In this document: in pieces, positions 8,532 to 17,055 of the stretch
Layout of the letters: each line of letters starts with the position of its first letter
Numbering within the stretch: the stretch's first letter is position 1
Assembly: GCF_000819565.1 (NCBI RefSeq)
Contig: NZ_CP004395.1
Location: 1 to 64,000, forward strand
Origin: Celeribacter indicus
Lineage (GTDB): Bacteria > Pseudomonadota > Alphaproteobacteria > Rhodobacterales > Rhodobacteraceae
Reading direction: 5' to 3'
Length of the DNA: 64,000 nucleotides
Translations under genes and position numbers: made by a program
The notes under the pieces: generated by a model
The model's input: only the letters and a program-made list of their open reading frames with translations
What the model was told of the DNA's origin: nothing
The model's database searches: none

Positions 8532-9873
8532 TGCAGCGCGTCGCGACGGTAATGTCCCGGTGCCGGGCTTTCCGTCACTCCACCGGCTTTCCCTCAACTC
8601 TCCTCTAGCCCTGACGGGCCCGGTTCTGGTGGCGCTGCCATGCCTGCTGGCGGCACTGCTCGGGTTCAACACCTATGCGCCTTATGGCGCGGATGCAGCA
8701 CTTGGCATTGCCGTCGGGGCGGCGGCAGTTGTCGCGATGGCACAGACCCTGATCCTCGCCGCACGGCCGCCACTAGTGGAACCATTGTTCGGCGGTCTCG
8801 ATCGCATGTACCGGGTCCACAAGTGGCTCGGCATTTCCGCAATGGTCCTGATGATCCTGCACCAGCAGATCGAGCCGGATTTCGAGCGTATGGTGCGTGA
8901 AACCTCCCTTGGAGAACTTGGTGAAGAGGCGGGCGAACTTGCCTTCAATGCGCTTCTCGCCCTGGTTGCTGTCAGCTGGTTCCGGAGATTGCCCTTCATC
9001 GGGCTGGAAATCCCCTATCAGATCTGGCGGTTCAGCCATCGTTTCATGGGGGCCCTTTTTGCAATCGTGGTCTTTCACCAGTTCTTCGTCGACATGCCGA
9101 CAGAGGTAGATCCATCGCTCTCGGTGCTTCTGAACACATTCGGCATCGCCGGAGTGATCGCGTGGATATTCACCGAGCTGGTCGCCCCATACCTGCGGCG
9201 TAGAGAATTCACCGTCACAGAGATCAGCCAGACCAAGGACACCACCACGCTAACCCTCCGCGCCGAGAGGCGGGCCATGCGGTGGCGGCCGGGGCAATTC
9301 GCCTTCTTCCGCGCGCCAGAGGCAGGACTGTCCGAGCCGCACCCCTTCACGATCGCCAGCGCCCCGCGCCCTGACGGCACCCTGACGTTCTCCATCCGGG
9401 GGTTGGGTTGCTGGACACGAAGCCTGCCCGCCATCTTGCGGACCGGAACGCGCGTGCAGGTCGAAGGGCCATATGGACGGTTCAATTTCCGCAAGGGCGG
9501 TGCGCGCCAAATATGGCTTGCCGGCGGCATCGGTATCACGCCGTTCCTCGCCTGGGCGGAAAGCCTGACAGAGGCGGAGAGTCGCGACATTCACCTCATC
9601 TACTGCGTTCCGACACAAGAAGAGGCGATTGGGGTAGAGACGCTGCGCGCTGCGGCTGCCCGCAACCCGAGGTTCAGTTTCGAGGTGGTCGTCACGACGC
9701 GCGATGGCAGGCTCACGGCCGAGCGCCTGATTGGCGCGGTCCCTTTCGCGATCCGGCAAGCCGATCTGTGGTTCTGCGGCCCAACCGGTCTGAAGGACGG
9801 GGTTCTCAAGGGCTTGAAAGCACAAGGCCAAACGCCTCGCCGTGTCCGCTTCGAGCTGTTCGAATTCGCCTGA
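8524..9873 (+). CDS. Ferric-reductase-like transmembrane flavoprotein
   Basis: The 449-residue membrane oxidoreductase has about six hydrophobic segments in its first 230 residues, with histidines suited to haem binding (HKWLG, LHQQ, FSHRFMG, VFHQFF). A ferredoxin-reductase-type FAD domain follows (WRPGQFAFFRAP, HPFTIAS). A pyridine-nucleotide domain (WLAGGIGITPFLAWAESL, WFCGPTGLKDG) closes it. It would move electrons from NAD(P)H across the inner membrane, as in FRE/NOX-type ferric reductases. It overlaps the PepSY gene by 8 bases and is followed by a terminator at 9930. Confidence 0.9.
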   Translation: MTDAARRDGNVPVPGFPSLHRLSLNSPLALTGPVLVALPCLLAALLGFNTYAPYGADAALGIAVGAAAVVAMAQTLILAARPPLVEPLFGGLDRMYRVHKWLGISAMVLMILHQQIEPDFERMVRETSLGELGEEAGELAFNALLALVAVSWFRRLPFIGLEIPYQIWRFSHRFMGALFAIVVFHQFFVDMPTEVDPSLSVLLNTFGIAGVIAWIFTELVAPYLRRREFTVTEISQTKDTTTLTLRAERRAMRWRPGQFAFFRAPEAGLSEPHPFTIASAPRPDGTLTFSIRGLGCWTRSLPAILRTGTRVQVEGPYGRFNFRKGGARQIWLAGGIGITPFLAWAESLTEAESRDIHLIYCVPTQEEAIGVETLRAAAARNPRFSFEVVVTTRDGRLTAERLIGAVPFAIRQADLWFCGPTGLKDGVLKGLKAQGQTPRRVRFELFEFA

Positions 9874-9929
9874 ACGCGGGGCAGGGCGCATAGCCATGCC
9901 AGCCCTGTAGCCTGCGCTCGCATCTTTTT

Positions 9930-9959
9930 GGCCCCGCCATCATCGGCGGGGCCATTTTC
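9930..9959 (+). terminator. Intrinsic terminator after the reductase gene
   Basis: GGCCCCGCC (9930-9938), a loop of 6, GGCGGGGCC (9945-9953), then ATTTTCC. It separates the PepSY-reductase unit from the PepSY2-to-VIT unit. Confidence 0.8.
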
Positions 9960-9977
9960 CTGACGGCAAGCTGAAGC
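9960..9977 (+). promoter_or_regulatory. Probable response-regulator box 3
   Basis: CTGACGGCAAGCTGAAGC directly follows the terminator and lies 76 bp upstream of the second PepSY gene. It has the same CTGA-N7-CTGA layout as the boxes at 8113 and 8146, which ties both operons to the same regulator. Confidence 0.55.
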
Positions 9978-10053
9978 AGGAATCGCTGGGGCGTCAGGAT
10001 GCCCTCAGGTCGGGGTGCCAGATTGGTCTCATCAAACGAAAGGACCCCTTGCC

Positions 10054-10434
10054 ATGAAAAAGACCCTGACCGCCCTTGCCCTGATCGCACTCTTGCCCGC
10101 CGGCGCTGCGCTGGCCGACGACGATGATTGCAATGCGCCCCGTGACCAGTGGCAGCCGCGCGAGGCCGCCATGCAGATGGCCGAACAGAACGGTTGGACG
10201 GTGCGCGACTTCGAGATCGACGACGGCTGCTACGAAATCGAAGGCCGAGACCAGGATGGCCGCGAGATCGAGGTGAAGCTCGATCCGGCGACGCTGCAGA
10301 TCGTCGAGATGGACTACGAGGATGATGACGACGACCGCGGTGGCGCCCGCAATCCCGCGCCCGCTGGAACGGTCGCTCCTCCGCAGAACGGCCTCTTCGG
10401 AAACGGCGCCCCTCCGCAGGTTCAGGTGAACTGA
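10054..10434 (+). CDS. PepSY-domain periplasmic protein (copy 2)
   Basis: The 126-residue secreted protein has a signal peptide (MKKTLTALALIALLPAGAALA) and a PepSY domain nearly superimposable on copy 1: WQPREAAMQMAEQNGWTVRDF, and DGCYEIEGRDQDGREIEV. An acidic run (YEDDDDD) follows, then an added Pro/Gly/Asn-rich tail. It is first in an operon running through DUF2271, the PepSY-TM reductase, ApbE, the P1B ATPase and the VIT-like transporter. The likely role is periplasmic partner in the redox chain. Confidence 0.85.
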   Translation: MKKTLTALALIALLPAGAALADDDDCNAPRDQWQPREAAMQMAEQNGWTVRDFEIDDGCYEIEGRDQDGREIEVKLDPATLQIVEMDYEDDDDDRGGARNPAPAGTVAPPQNGLFGNGAPPQVQVN

Positions 10435-10469
10435 ACAGCTCCGAAGCACCCTGAACAAGGATCATTCCC

Positions 10470-10940
10470 ATGAAATCACTTCTCGCAACGCTCGCGCTTA
10501 CCACCGCACTCACGCTTCCCGGCCTCGCTATGGCACGGCCCGTGACGCTCACAACCACCCTTAACAACTATGGTGGCGACGGCGCTTACCTCGCGCTTTA
10601 CGTTACCGACGCCTCGGGCGCCTATGTCGGCAGTCTCTGGATGGCTGGTGGCAAGTCCAAGTACTACGAGCATCTGAGCGACTGGTACCGTGCCACGGGC
10701 GGCGATACCGCGCAGGTAAACGGTATCACCGGCGCCAGCGTCGGCGCGGGCCGCAGTCTCGAGATCACGCTCGATCTGGCCGACGCGCTGTTCGATACGG
10801 GCTACACGCTGCACATCGACGCGGCGGTCGAGGATATGCGCGACAGCCCGAACGAGGTGGCCGTGCCGCTGACGACGGCGGGCGCGGGCACGCCGGTGAG
10901 CGGGCGGCGCTACATCTCCAACTTCTCCTACGACATGTGA
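10470..10940 (+). CDS. DUF2271 protein, probable covalent-FMN carrier
   Basis: The 156-residue exported protein (signal peptide about residues 1-22) is of the DUF2271 type. Residues 84-90 read NGITGAS, close to the ApbE flavinylation consensus Dxx(S/T)GA(S/T), with Asn for Asp; T87 would carry FMN. ApbE and a PepSY-TM reductase are encoded in the same operon, a combination reported for extracytosolic flavin-based electron transfer. I infer that it receives electrons from the downstream reductase. The final acceptor (metal or otherwise) is not visible. Confidence 0.85.
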   Translation: MKSLLATLALTTALTLPGLAMARPVTLTTTLNNYGGDGAYLALYVTDASGAYVGSLWMAGGKSKYYEHLSDWYRATGGDTAQVNGITGASVGAGRSLEITLDLADALFDTGYTLHIDAAVEDMRDSPNEVAVPLTTAGAGTPVSGRRYISNFSYDM

Positions 10941-10951
10941 GGGGCAGGGCC

Positions 10952-13159
10952 ATGATCCGTACACTCCATCGCTGGCCGGGTCTTCTGGCACTCGCGCTCG
11001 TCACGATCCTGAGCCTGAGCGGCGCCGCGCTCTCGGTCTTTCCGACAGTCGAGCGCATCACCGCGCCGCAGGTGGAGACTGGCCTGACAGTCGCCACCCT
11101 CGCGGACCGCATCCAGGTCGTCTATCCGGGCGTCGAGCAGATCCGGCGGTCGCCCTCCGGTCGGATCACCGCCTATTGGTTCGATCAGGGCGCGCCGGGT
11201 GCTGCCGTGATCGACCCGGCGACGGGCGCGGGCGTGGCCTCGGCCGACCCGAACCAGGCCCTTCGCTGGCTCACCAACTTTCATCGCTCGCTCTTCCTCG
11301 GGGATGGCGGGCGCATCGCCATGGCCGCCGGGGCCGCGGCGATGCTGGTCCTCTCGCTCTCGGGTGCTATGCTGGTCGCGCGACGGGCGGGCGGATGGCG
11401 GCACTGGTTCGCGTCCTTGCGCGGTCCGTTCGCGGGCAGGCTGCATGTCGAGATCGCCCGGATCGCCGTCATCGGCCTCGTTCTGTCCTCCACCACCGCC
11501 CTCTGGATGACAGCCTCCACCTTCGATCTTCTGCCGGACGGTAGCGTCCTGCCGGCTGATCCCACCGAAGTGAGCGGAGAAATTGGGTTCGCTCTCGATC
11601 AGATGGCCACGCTGCTGCAGACCCCCGTCGCCGAGCTGCGCGAACTGAGCTTTCCCTATCCCGGCGACGCGACGGACGTGTTCACACTGAAGACCGACTG
11701 GGGCACCGGCTATCTTGACCAGGGAACCGGCGCGCTCGTGGCATGGGCCGACCTGACCGGGTGGGAGCGCGTCTCGGAAACCATTTACATGCTGCACACG
11801 GGGCAGGGGGCCGCGACGCTCGGCCTTGTGCTCGGGATGATGGCGCTCGGAGTGCCGGCGATGGGCGTTACCGGCGTCTTGATCTGGCTTGCCGGGCGGC
11901 GCGGGCGGCCGCGCATCCGGGGCAACCAGCCCGCGGGCCGTGCCGAGACGATCATTCTTGTCGGCAGCGAGGGTGGCAGCACCTGGGGCTTCGCCGCGAC
12001 CCTGCATGCCGCGCTGACGGCAGCGGGGCAGGGCGTCCATGTTGGCCCGATGTCGGGCTTCGCGCCAGAGCGCTACGCCCGTGCCGAGCGCATCATCCTG
12101 CTCGCCGCGACCTATGGCGATGGTGCCGCTCCGGCCTCGGCGAAGGGCTTTCTCGACCGGCTGAACGCCACAGACCGAGCGCCCGACTTTCCGATTGCCG
12201 TTCTCGGCTTCGGCGACCGGAGTTTTCCGGCCTATTGCGCTTTCGCCAAGGACGTCACGGCAGCGGCAAAGGCGAAAGGTTGGCCCGAGCTTCTGCCGCT
12301 CGACACGATCGACCGGCAATCGCCACAGGATTTCGCGCGCTGGGGCCGCGCGCTTGGCGAGATGCTTGGCATACCCCTTGACCTTGCGCACCAACCCGTC
12401 TTGCCGCGCACCGAACAATTGACCCTCGTCTCGCGGCGCAACTACGGGGCTGAGATGCAGGCGGGGGCCGCGATCCTGCGCTTTGCCCTGCCGAGCGCAA
12501 CGCCGTGGCAGCGGCTGACGGGCGCGGGCTTCGCACGGTTCCAGGCGGGCGACCTGATCGGCGTCCTGCCGCAGGGCAGCGCCGTGCCACGTCTCTACTC
12601 GCTTGCCTCGGGCCGGCGCGACGGGTTCGTCGAGATCGTGGTGCGCAAGCATCCGGGCGGTCTGGCCTCGGGCCAGCTGACCGCGCTGGAACCGGGCGAT
12701 ACGGTCCGGGCCTTCCTGCGCCGCAATCCCGGCTTTCACGCCGACCGCGGTCGCACCCCGCTGATCCTGATCGGGGCGGGCACCGGCATCGGGCCGCTGG
12801 CGGGCTTCATCCGCGGCAATGCGCGGCACAGGCCCGTGCACCTGTTTTTCGGGATGCGGCATGCGGACAGCGATTTCTTCTATGGCGAAGAGATGCCCGG
12901 CTGGCAGGCTGAGGGGCGGTTGACCCGGCTTGTCACCGCCGTCTCGCGCGGCGCGCGGCGCAGTTATGTGCAGGACGCCTTGCGCGCCGACGCGGCGCAG
13001 GTGGCCCGGCTTATCTGCGACGGGGCGCGTGTGATGGTCTGCGGCGGGCGCGACATGGCCACGGGCGTGAGCGATGCGTTGGCCGAGATCCTCGCACCTG
13101 CCGGGCTTACGCCCGCAGTCCTAAAGGCAGAGGGGCGGTATGTCGAAGATGTCTACTGA
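10952..13159 (+). CDS. PepSY-TM / flavodoxin / ferredoxin-reductase fusion
   Basis: The 735-residue membrane protein has a PepSY-associated TM domain (segments near residues 8-28, 130-150, 170-190, 285-312). A flavodoxin-like domain starts at ETIILVGSEGGSTWGFAATL. A sulfite-reductase-flavoprotein-like FAD/NAD(P) module follows (PRLYSLASGRRDGFVEI, LILIGAGTGIGPLAGFI, VMVCGGRDMATGV). It would pass electrons from NADPH through FAD and FMN to the periplasm. ATG 10952 lies 12 bases after the DUF2271 stop and precedes the first TM segment; an upstream GTG at 10937 is less likely. It overlaps apbE by 20 bases. Confidence 0.9.
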   Translation: MIRTLHRWPGLLALALVTILSLSGAALSVFPTVERITAPQVETGLTVATLADRIQVVYPGVEQIRRSPSGRITAYWFDQGAPGAAVIDPATGAGVASADPNQALRWLTNFHRSLFLGDGGRIAMAAGAAAMLVLSLSGAMLVARRAGGWRHWFASLRGPFAGRLHVEIARIAVIGLVLSSTTALWMTASTFDLLPDGSVLPADPTEVSGEIGFALDQMATLLQTPVAELRELSFPYPGDATDVFTLKTDWGTGYLDQGTGALVAWADLTGWERVSETIYMLHTGQGAATLGLVLGMMALGVPAMGVTGVLIWLAGRRGRPRIRGNQPAGRAETIILVGSEGGSTWGFAATLHAALTAAGQGVHVGPMSGFAPERYARAERIILLAATYGDGAAPASAKGFLDRLNATDRAPDFPIAVLGFGDRSFPAYCAFAKDVTAAAKAKGWPELLPLDTIDRQSPQDFARWGRALGEMLGIPLDLAHQPVLPRTEQLTLVSRRNYGAEMQAGAAILRFALPSATPWQRLTGAGFARFQAGDLIGVLPQGSAVPRLYSLASGRRDGFVEIVVRKHPGGLASGQLTALEPGDTVRAFLRRNPGFHADRGRTPLILIGAGTGIGPLAGFIRGNARHRPVHLFFGMRHADSDFFYGEEMPGWQAEGRLTRLVTAVSRGARRSYVQDALRADAAQVARLICDGARVMVCGGRDMATGVSDALAEILAPAGLTPAVLKAEGRYVEDVY

Positions 13160-14120
13160 GCGCGCGCGCATCGCCCTGAACGGCCCCACCATGGGCACGC
13201 GCTGGTCGGCGCTGTTCTTCGCGGATCGGGGCCGCGACACGGATGCAATCCGTGCCGCCCTTCAGGCGGCTGTCGACGAGGTGGACAAGCAGATGTCGAC
13301 GTGGAACGCGGAGAGCGCGCTCATGCGGATCAATGCGGCGCCGGTGGACGATTGGGTGGTGGTGCCGGAGCAACTGCGGGCGGTCCTGCGCCTCGGGCTC
13401 GAGATCGGGCGCGCCTCGGGCGGGGCCTTCGATATCGGCATGGGCGATGCGGTGACGGCCTGGGGTTTCGGGCCCGGGGCCGCCGCGCCCGAGGGTATCC
13501 GCGCCGTGATGGACGCCCCCCGCCGCCCGGCGCAGGAGGTGCTGGAGATCGAGGGGATGCAGTTGCGCAAGACCGCGCCCATTGCGCTGGATTTGAACGG
13601 CATCGCCAAGGGCTATGGCGTCGACCGGCTCGCCGAGACCTTGCGCGATCATGGGATTGCCGACGCCCTTGTCGGCATCGACGGTGAGATGCGTGCCATG
13701 GGCCTGCGCCCCGATGGCGAGGCATGGATCATCGCGGTAGAAGCGCCGGACCCTGATCGCCGGACGCCGCATTCGGTTCTGGCGCTGCAGGACGCCGCCG
13801 TGGCGACCTCCGGTGACTACCGCCATTGGGTCGAGGTTCAGGGGCGCCGCCTGTCGCATACCATGGATCCGAGACGTGGCGCGCCGCTGATCGCCTCGCC
13901 GGCCTCCGTCACCGTGGTGGCCCGCACCTGTGCCGAGGCCGATGCTTGGGCGACGGCGCTCATGGTGCTCGGTGCGGAGAGGGGTGCGGACCTCGCGAGA
14001 CAACGTGGACTCGACGCCCTGTTTCTTCTGTGCGATGATGAAGGCAATGCAATGGGCGTGGGAGTCGGGCGTCTTTTTTCCGAAGAACCAGCGGCAATCG
14101 CCTCAGCCGGGGGAAGATGA
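13140..14120 (+). CDS. apbE: ApbE-like FAD:protein FMN transferase
   Basis: The 326-residue enzyme transfers FMN from FAD to a Ser/Thr of exported flavoproteins. It shows family hallmarks: GPTMGTRWSALFF at the N terminus, STWNAESALMRIN, a GGAFDIGMGDAV stretch, and LDLNGIAKGYGVDRLAETL. TSGDYRHWVEVQGRRLSHTMDPRRG holds the FAD/metal-binding residues. I see no lipobox or clear signal peptide, so its location is uncertain. The substrate is most likely the DUF2271 protein two genes upstream. It overlaps both neighbours. Confidence 0.92.
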   Translation: MSKMSTERARIALNGPTMGTRWSALFFADRGRDTDAIRAALQAAVDEVDKQMSTWNAESALMRINAAPVDDWVVVPEQLRAVLRLGLEIGRASGGAFDIGMGDAVTAWGFGPGAAAPEGIRAVMDAPRRPAQEVLEIEGMQLRKTAPIALDLNGIAKGYGVDRLAETLRDHGIADALVGIDGEMRAMGLRPDGEAWIIAVEAPDPDRRTPHSVLALQDAAVATSGDYRHWVEVQGRRLSHTMDPRRGAPLIASPASVTVVARTCAEADAWATALMVLGAERGADLARQRGLDALFLLCDDEGNAMGVGVGRLFSEEPAAIASAGGR

Positions 14121-16033
14121 GCCGCATGGAACAGACCCGTACCGATCGCTTCAAGACCGCACTCCTGCTGATGGCCGCAACCGGGCTGATCGTGGGACTC
14201 GCATTCTACCTTGCGGGCCAACCAGAGATCGCGAACCTGATCTGGATTGCAGGAGTTGTTCCCGCGCTCGCAGCGCTTGTGGTCGAAATCGTCCGGAGCA
14301 TTGGGCGCGGCGAGGTGGGCCTCGATATCGTCGCCGCGCTCTCCATGACCGCGGCGCTCGTCTTCGGCGAGACGCTCGCAGCGGCGGTCGTTGCGGTGAT
14401 GTATTCGGGCGGCACCTTCCTCGAAGCCTTCGCAGAGGGCCGCGCCCGTCGGTCGATGCAGGACCTCCTGTCCCGCGTGCCCCGGACCGCGACCCGGCAC
14501 TGCAACGGTGCGCTGGAGGAGGTGCCGCTCGACGAACTCGCCCCCGGTGATCGCCTGCTGATCCGGCAGGGCGACGTGGTGCCGGTAGACGGCACAGTGG
14601 CCTCCGACACGGCCTTCCTCGACACCTCGGCGCTGACCGGCGAGTCCCTGCCAGTCCGGCTGGCGCGCGGGGCCGACGCCATGAGCGGCTCGACCAATGC
14701 GGGCGAGGCCTTCGACCTGACGGCGACGCGCGAAGCCAAGGACAGCACCTATGCCGGGATCGTTCGCCTGGTGGAGGAGGCGCAGGCCTCCAAAGCGCCG
14801 ATGTCCCGGCTGGCCGACCGCTGGTCGCTGGGCTTTCTGGTCGTCACCGTCAGTATCGCCTTCGTGGCGTGGTGGTTCACCGGTGATCCGATCCGCGCGG
14901 TTGCCGTTCTGGTCGTCGCCACGCCCTGTCCGCTGATCCTCGCCGTGCCGGTCGCACTGGTCGCCGGCCTGTCGCGTGCGGCGCATTTTGGCGTGCTGAT
15001 CAAGGGCGCAGGGCCGCTCGAGACGATGGCGCGGATCCGCACGCTGATCCTCGACAAAACGGGGACGCTGACGGATGGCCGTCCACAGATCGTCTCGATC
15101 GACAGCCACGATGGCATGACCGAGGACGACATCCTCCGCCTCGCCGCCGCGCTCGATCAGGCATCGAAACACCCCGTGGCGCAGGCCATCGTCGCTGCCG
15201 CAAAGGCGCGGGGCCTTGCGCTGCCCGTGCCGGCCGAGGTCGCCGAGTTTCCCGGCGAAGGGGTCGTGGGCGATGTCGAGGGCCGCAGCGTGATCGTCGG
15301 GGGCGACGGTTTTGTGGCTTCCCGGGTCGGGCGACCGGGGGGCGATCACCCCGCCAAGGGCGCCGGATCGGTCTTGGTCGCTGTTGCGGTCGATGGCCGA
15401 ATGGCCGGGCATCTGGTGATGTCAGATCCTCTGCGCGAGGGCGCGAGCGCCATGCTGGAAGGTCTCCGCCGCCAAGGCATCTCGCGCATTCTGCTCGCCA
15501 CCGGCGACCGCGCGGACGTGGCCGAGCGCGTGACCGAGGGGCTGGGCCTCGACGGGCTGCGGGCCGGTCTGACGCCGGATCAAAAGGTGTTACTGGTGCT
15601 TTCCGAGCGTAAACACGGGCCGGTGATGATGGTGGGTGATGGTGTCAACGACGCGCCCGCCCTGGCCGCAGCCGATGTAGGCGTGGCAATGGGGGCACGG
15701 GGCGCCGCGGCCTCGGCCGAGGCGGCGGACGTGGTGCTGCTCGTCGACCGGATCGACCGGCTTGGGCCCGGGATCGAGATCGCGCGGGCGTCGCGCCGGA
15801 TCGCTGTCGAAAGCGTGGTCGCGGGTATCGGTCTGTCGGTTCTCGGCATGATTGCCGCCGCTTTCGGGTATCTCACCCCGGTGCAGGGGGCGCTTCTGCA
15901 AGAGGTCATCGACGTCGCTGTTATCCTGAACGCCCTGCGCGCGCTGCGCATCGCGCCACAGGAGCCAGCTACGGGCAAACCACAGGCCATCATGTCAGAG
16001 CAAGCTGACATCGTTCAAGGAGCCACGCCATGA
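14117..16033 (+). CDS. P1B-type heavy-metal-transporting ATPase
   Basis: The 638-residue ATP-driven metal pump has an actuator motif LTGESLP, membrane metal site TPCPLILAVP (T269-P272), phosphorylation site DKTGTLTDG (D313) and hinge GDGVNDAPALAAADVGVAMG. It lacks the N-terminal heavy-metal-associated domain of CopA/ZntA. The TPCP motif and the late-membrane LLQEVIDVAVILNAL differ from the usual CPC copper pumps and may fit the Fe/Ni-linked P1B-5 group (from memory). The start overlaps apbE (ATGA) and the end overlaps the VIT-like gene by 4 bases. Confidence 0.92.
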   Translation: MSRMEQTRTDRFKTALLLMAATGLIVGLAFYLAGQPEIANLIWIAGVVPALAALVVEIVRSIGRGEVGLDIVAALSMTAALVFGETLAAAVVAVMYSGGTFLEAFAEGRARRSMQDLLSRVPRTATRHCNGALEEVPLDELAPGDRLLIRQGDVVPVDGTVASDTAFLDTSALTGESLPVRLARGADAMSGSTNAGEAFDLTATREAKDSTYAGIVRLVEEAQASKAPMSRLADRWSLGFLVVTVSIAFVAWWFTGDPIRAVAVLVVATPCPLILAVPVALVAGLSRAAHFGVLIKGAGPLETMARIRTLILDKTGTLTDGRPQIVSIDSHDGMTEDDILRLAAALDQASKHPVAQAIVAAAKARGLALPVPAEVAEFPGEGVVGDVEGRSVIVGGDGFVASRVGRPGGDHPAKGAGSVLVAVAVDGRMAGHLVMSDPLREGASAMLEGLRRQGISRILLATGDRADVAERVTEGLGLDGLRAGLTPDQKVLLVLSERKHGPVMMVGDGVNDAPALAAADVGVAMGARGAAASAEAADVVLLVDRIDRLGPGIEIARASRRIAVESVVAGIGLSVLGMIAAAFGYLTPVQGALLQEVIDVAVILNALRALRIAPQEPATGKPQAIMSEQADIVQGATP

Positions 16034-16731
16034 GCCGTCTATCACATTCTGAAATCCATATGGTGCATCGCATCGGCTGGCTGCGGGCCGCCGTTCTCGG
16101 GGCCAATGATGGTCTTGTCTCGACTGCGAGCCTCGTCGTCGGCGTCGCGGCCGCAGGCTCCGGCAAGCCCGAGGTCATGATCGCCGGGCTGGCCGGGCTT
16201 ATGGCTGGCGCGATGTCCATGGCGGCGGGGGAGTATGTCTCGGTCAGCTCGCAAACTGACGCCGAACAGGCGGACCTCGCCCGAGAGAGCCGTGAGCTCG
16301 AGGAAACGCCCGAGGCCGAGCTCGAGGAACTAACCCGGATTTATGTTGAAAGGGGGCTGGACCGCGACCTGGCGGAAAAGGTTGCCGTGCAACTGACTGA
16401 ACGTGACGCGCTCGGATCGCATGCGCGCGACGAACTTGGCATTTCGGAAACCGTTGCCGCCCGCCCTATTCAGGCCGCTCTGGTGTCCGCACTGACCTTC
16501 GCCGTTGGGGCGGTGCTGCCCCTGATCGTCGTAATGCTGGTCCCGGAGGCGCAGATCGCTCCCCTGGTGGCGGGATCGACGATCCTTGGCCTTGCGGTTC
16601 TTGGCGGATTGGGTGCTTCCGCCGGCGGCGCAGGCATCGTTCGTGGGGCCGCAAGGGTCACGCTATGGGGCGCGCTTGCCATGGCCGCGACAGCCGGGGT
16701 CGGTGCGCTGTTCGGGGTCGCCGTAGGCTAG
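16030..16731 (+). CDS. VIT1/CCC1-family Fe/Mn transporter
   Basis: This 233-residue membrane protein is of the vacuolar-iron-transporter-like family. The N terminus (HRIGWLRAAVLGANDGLVSTASLVVGVAAAG) and GLMAGAMSMAAGEYVSVSSQTDAE are typical, followed by a cytoplasmic Glu-rich metal-binding helix region (ESRELEETPEAELEELTRIYVERGL). Three C-terminal membrane segments close it. These proteins move Fe2+ or Mn2+ out of the cytosol. Its overlap with the P1B ATPase suggests a joint detoxification role. Confidence 0.92.
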   Translation: MSRLSHSEIHMVHRIGWLRAAVLGANDGLVSTASLVVGVAAAGSGKPEVMIAGLAGLMAGAMSMAAGEYVSVSSQTDAEQADLARESRELEETPEAELEELTRIYVERGLDRDLAEKVAVQLTERDALGSHARDELGISETVAARPIQAALVSALTFAVGAVLPLIVVMLVPEAQIAPLVAGSTILGLAVLGGLGASAGGAGIVRGAARVTLWGALAMAATAGVGALFGVAVG

Positions 16732-16736
16732 AGTCA

Positions 16737-17027
16737 ATGGGGTGTACCCGAACCCCGCTCCGGCTGCTTGTTGCGGCAACGCTCGTCAACATCGTGCTGA
16801 TCATCGAGGTGCCAAAGATCGAGTCGCAGCGCGTGGGGTTAGAAACCCATGTCCGCAAATGGGTCATGCTGGACGAGATCAACACCGATATTCTGGAGCG
16901 GTCCTATGTCTGGGAGGACCGCACGCCCATCGGCACGTTCAGTTCCGCCTTCACATCCAGGATCCAGTCCAGCCTGATCGCGCTTGCCAAGTCGGGCGGG
17001 GCATCGGTTGTTGATCGGCTGAAGTAG
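16737..17027 (+). CDS. Unknown 96-residue protein at the island end
   Basis: A small protein starting 5 bases after the VIT-like gene: a hydrophobic stretch at residues 9-24 (LLVAATLVNIVLIIEV), then a soluble part with KWVMLDEINTDILERSYVWED. I do not recognise it. It may be a membrane-anchored peptide or the remnant of a longer protein trimmed at the island's right border. It reads convergently with the gene ending at 17056. Confidence 0.45.
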   Translation: MGCTRTPLRLLVAATLVNIVLIIEVPKIESQRVGLETHVRKWVMLDEINTDILERSYVWEDRTPIGTFSSAFTSRIQSSLIALAKSGGASVVDRLK

Positions 17028-17055
17028 TCTCGATCACCGCAGGGTCAGCCCAGCT

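Noticed and set aside
10928..12862. A 644-codon minus-strand frame
   Set aside because: Antisense to the PepSY-TM/flavodoxin-reductase gene; Arg/Gly/Pro-rich composition with no domain.
13838..15412. A 524-codon minus-strand frame
   Set aside because: Antisense to apbE and the P1B ATPase, both with intact catalytic motifs.
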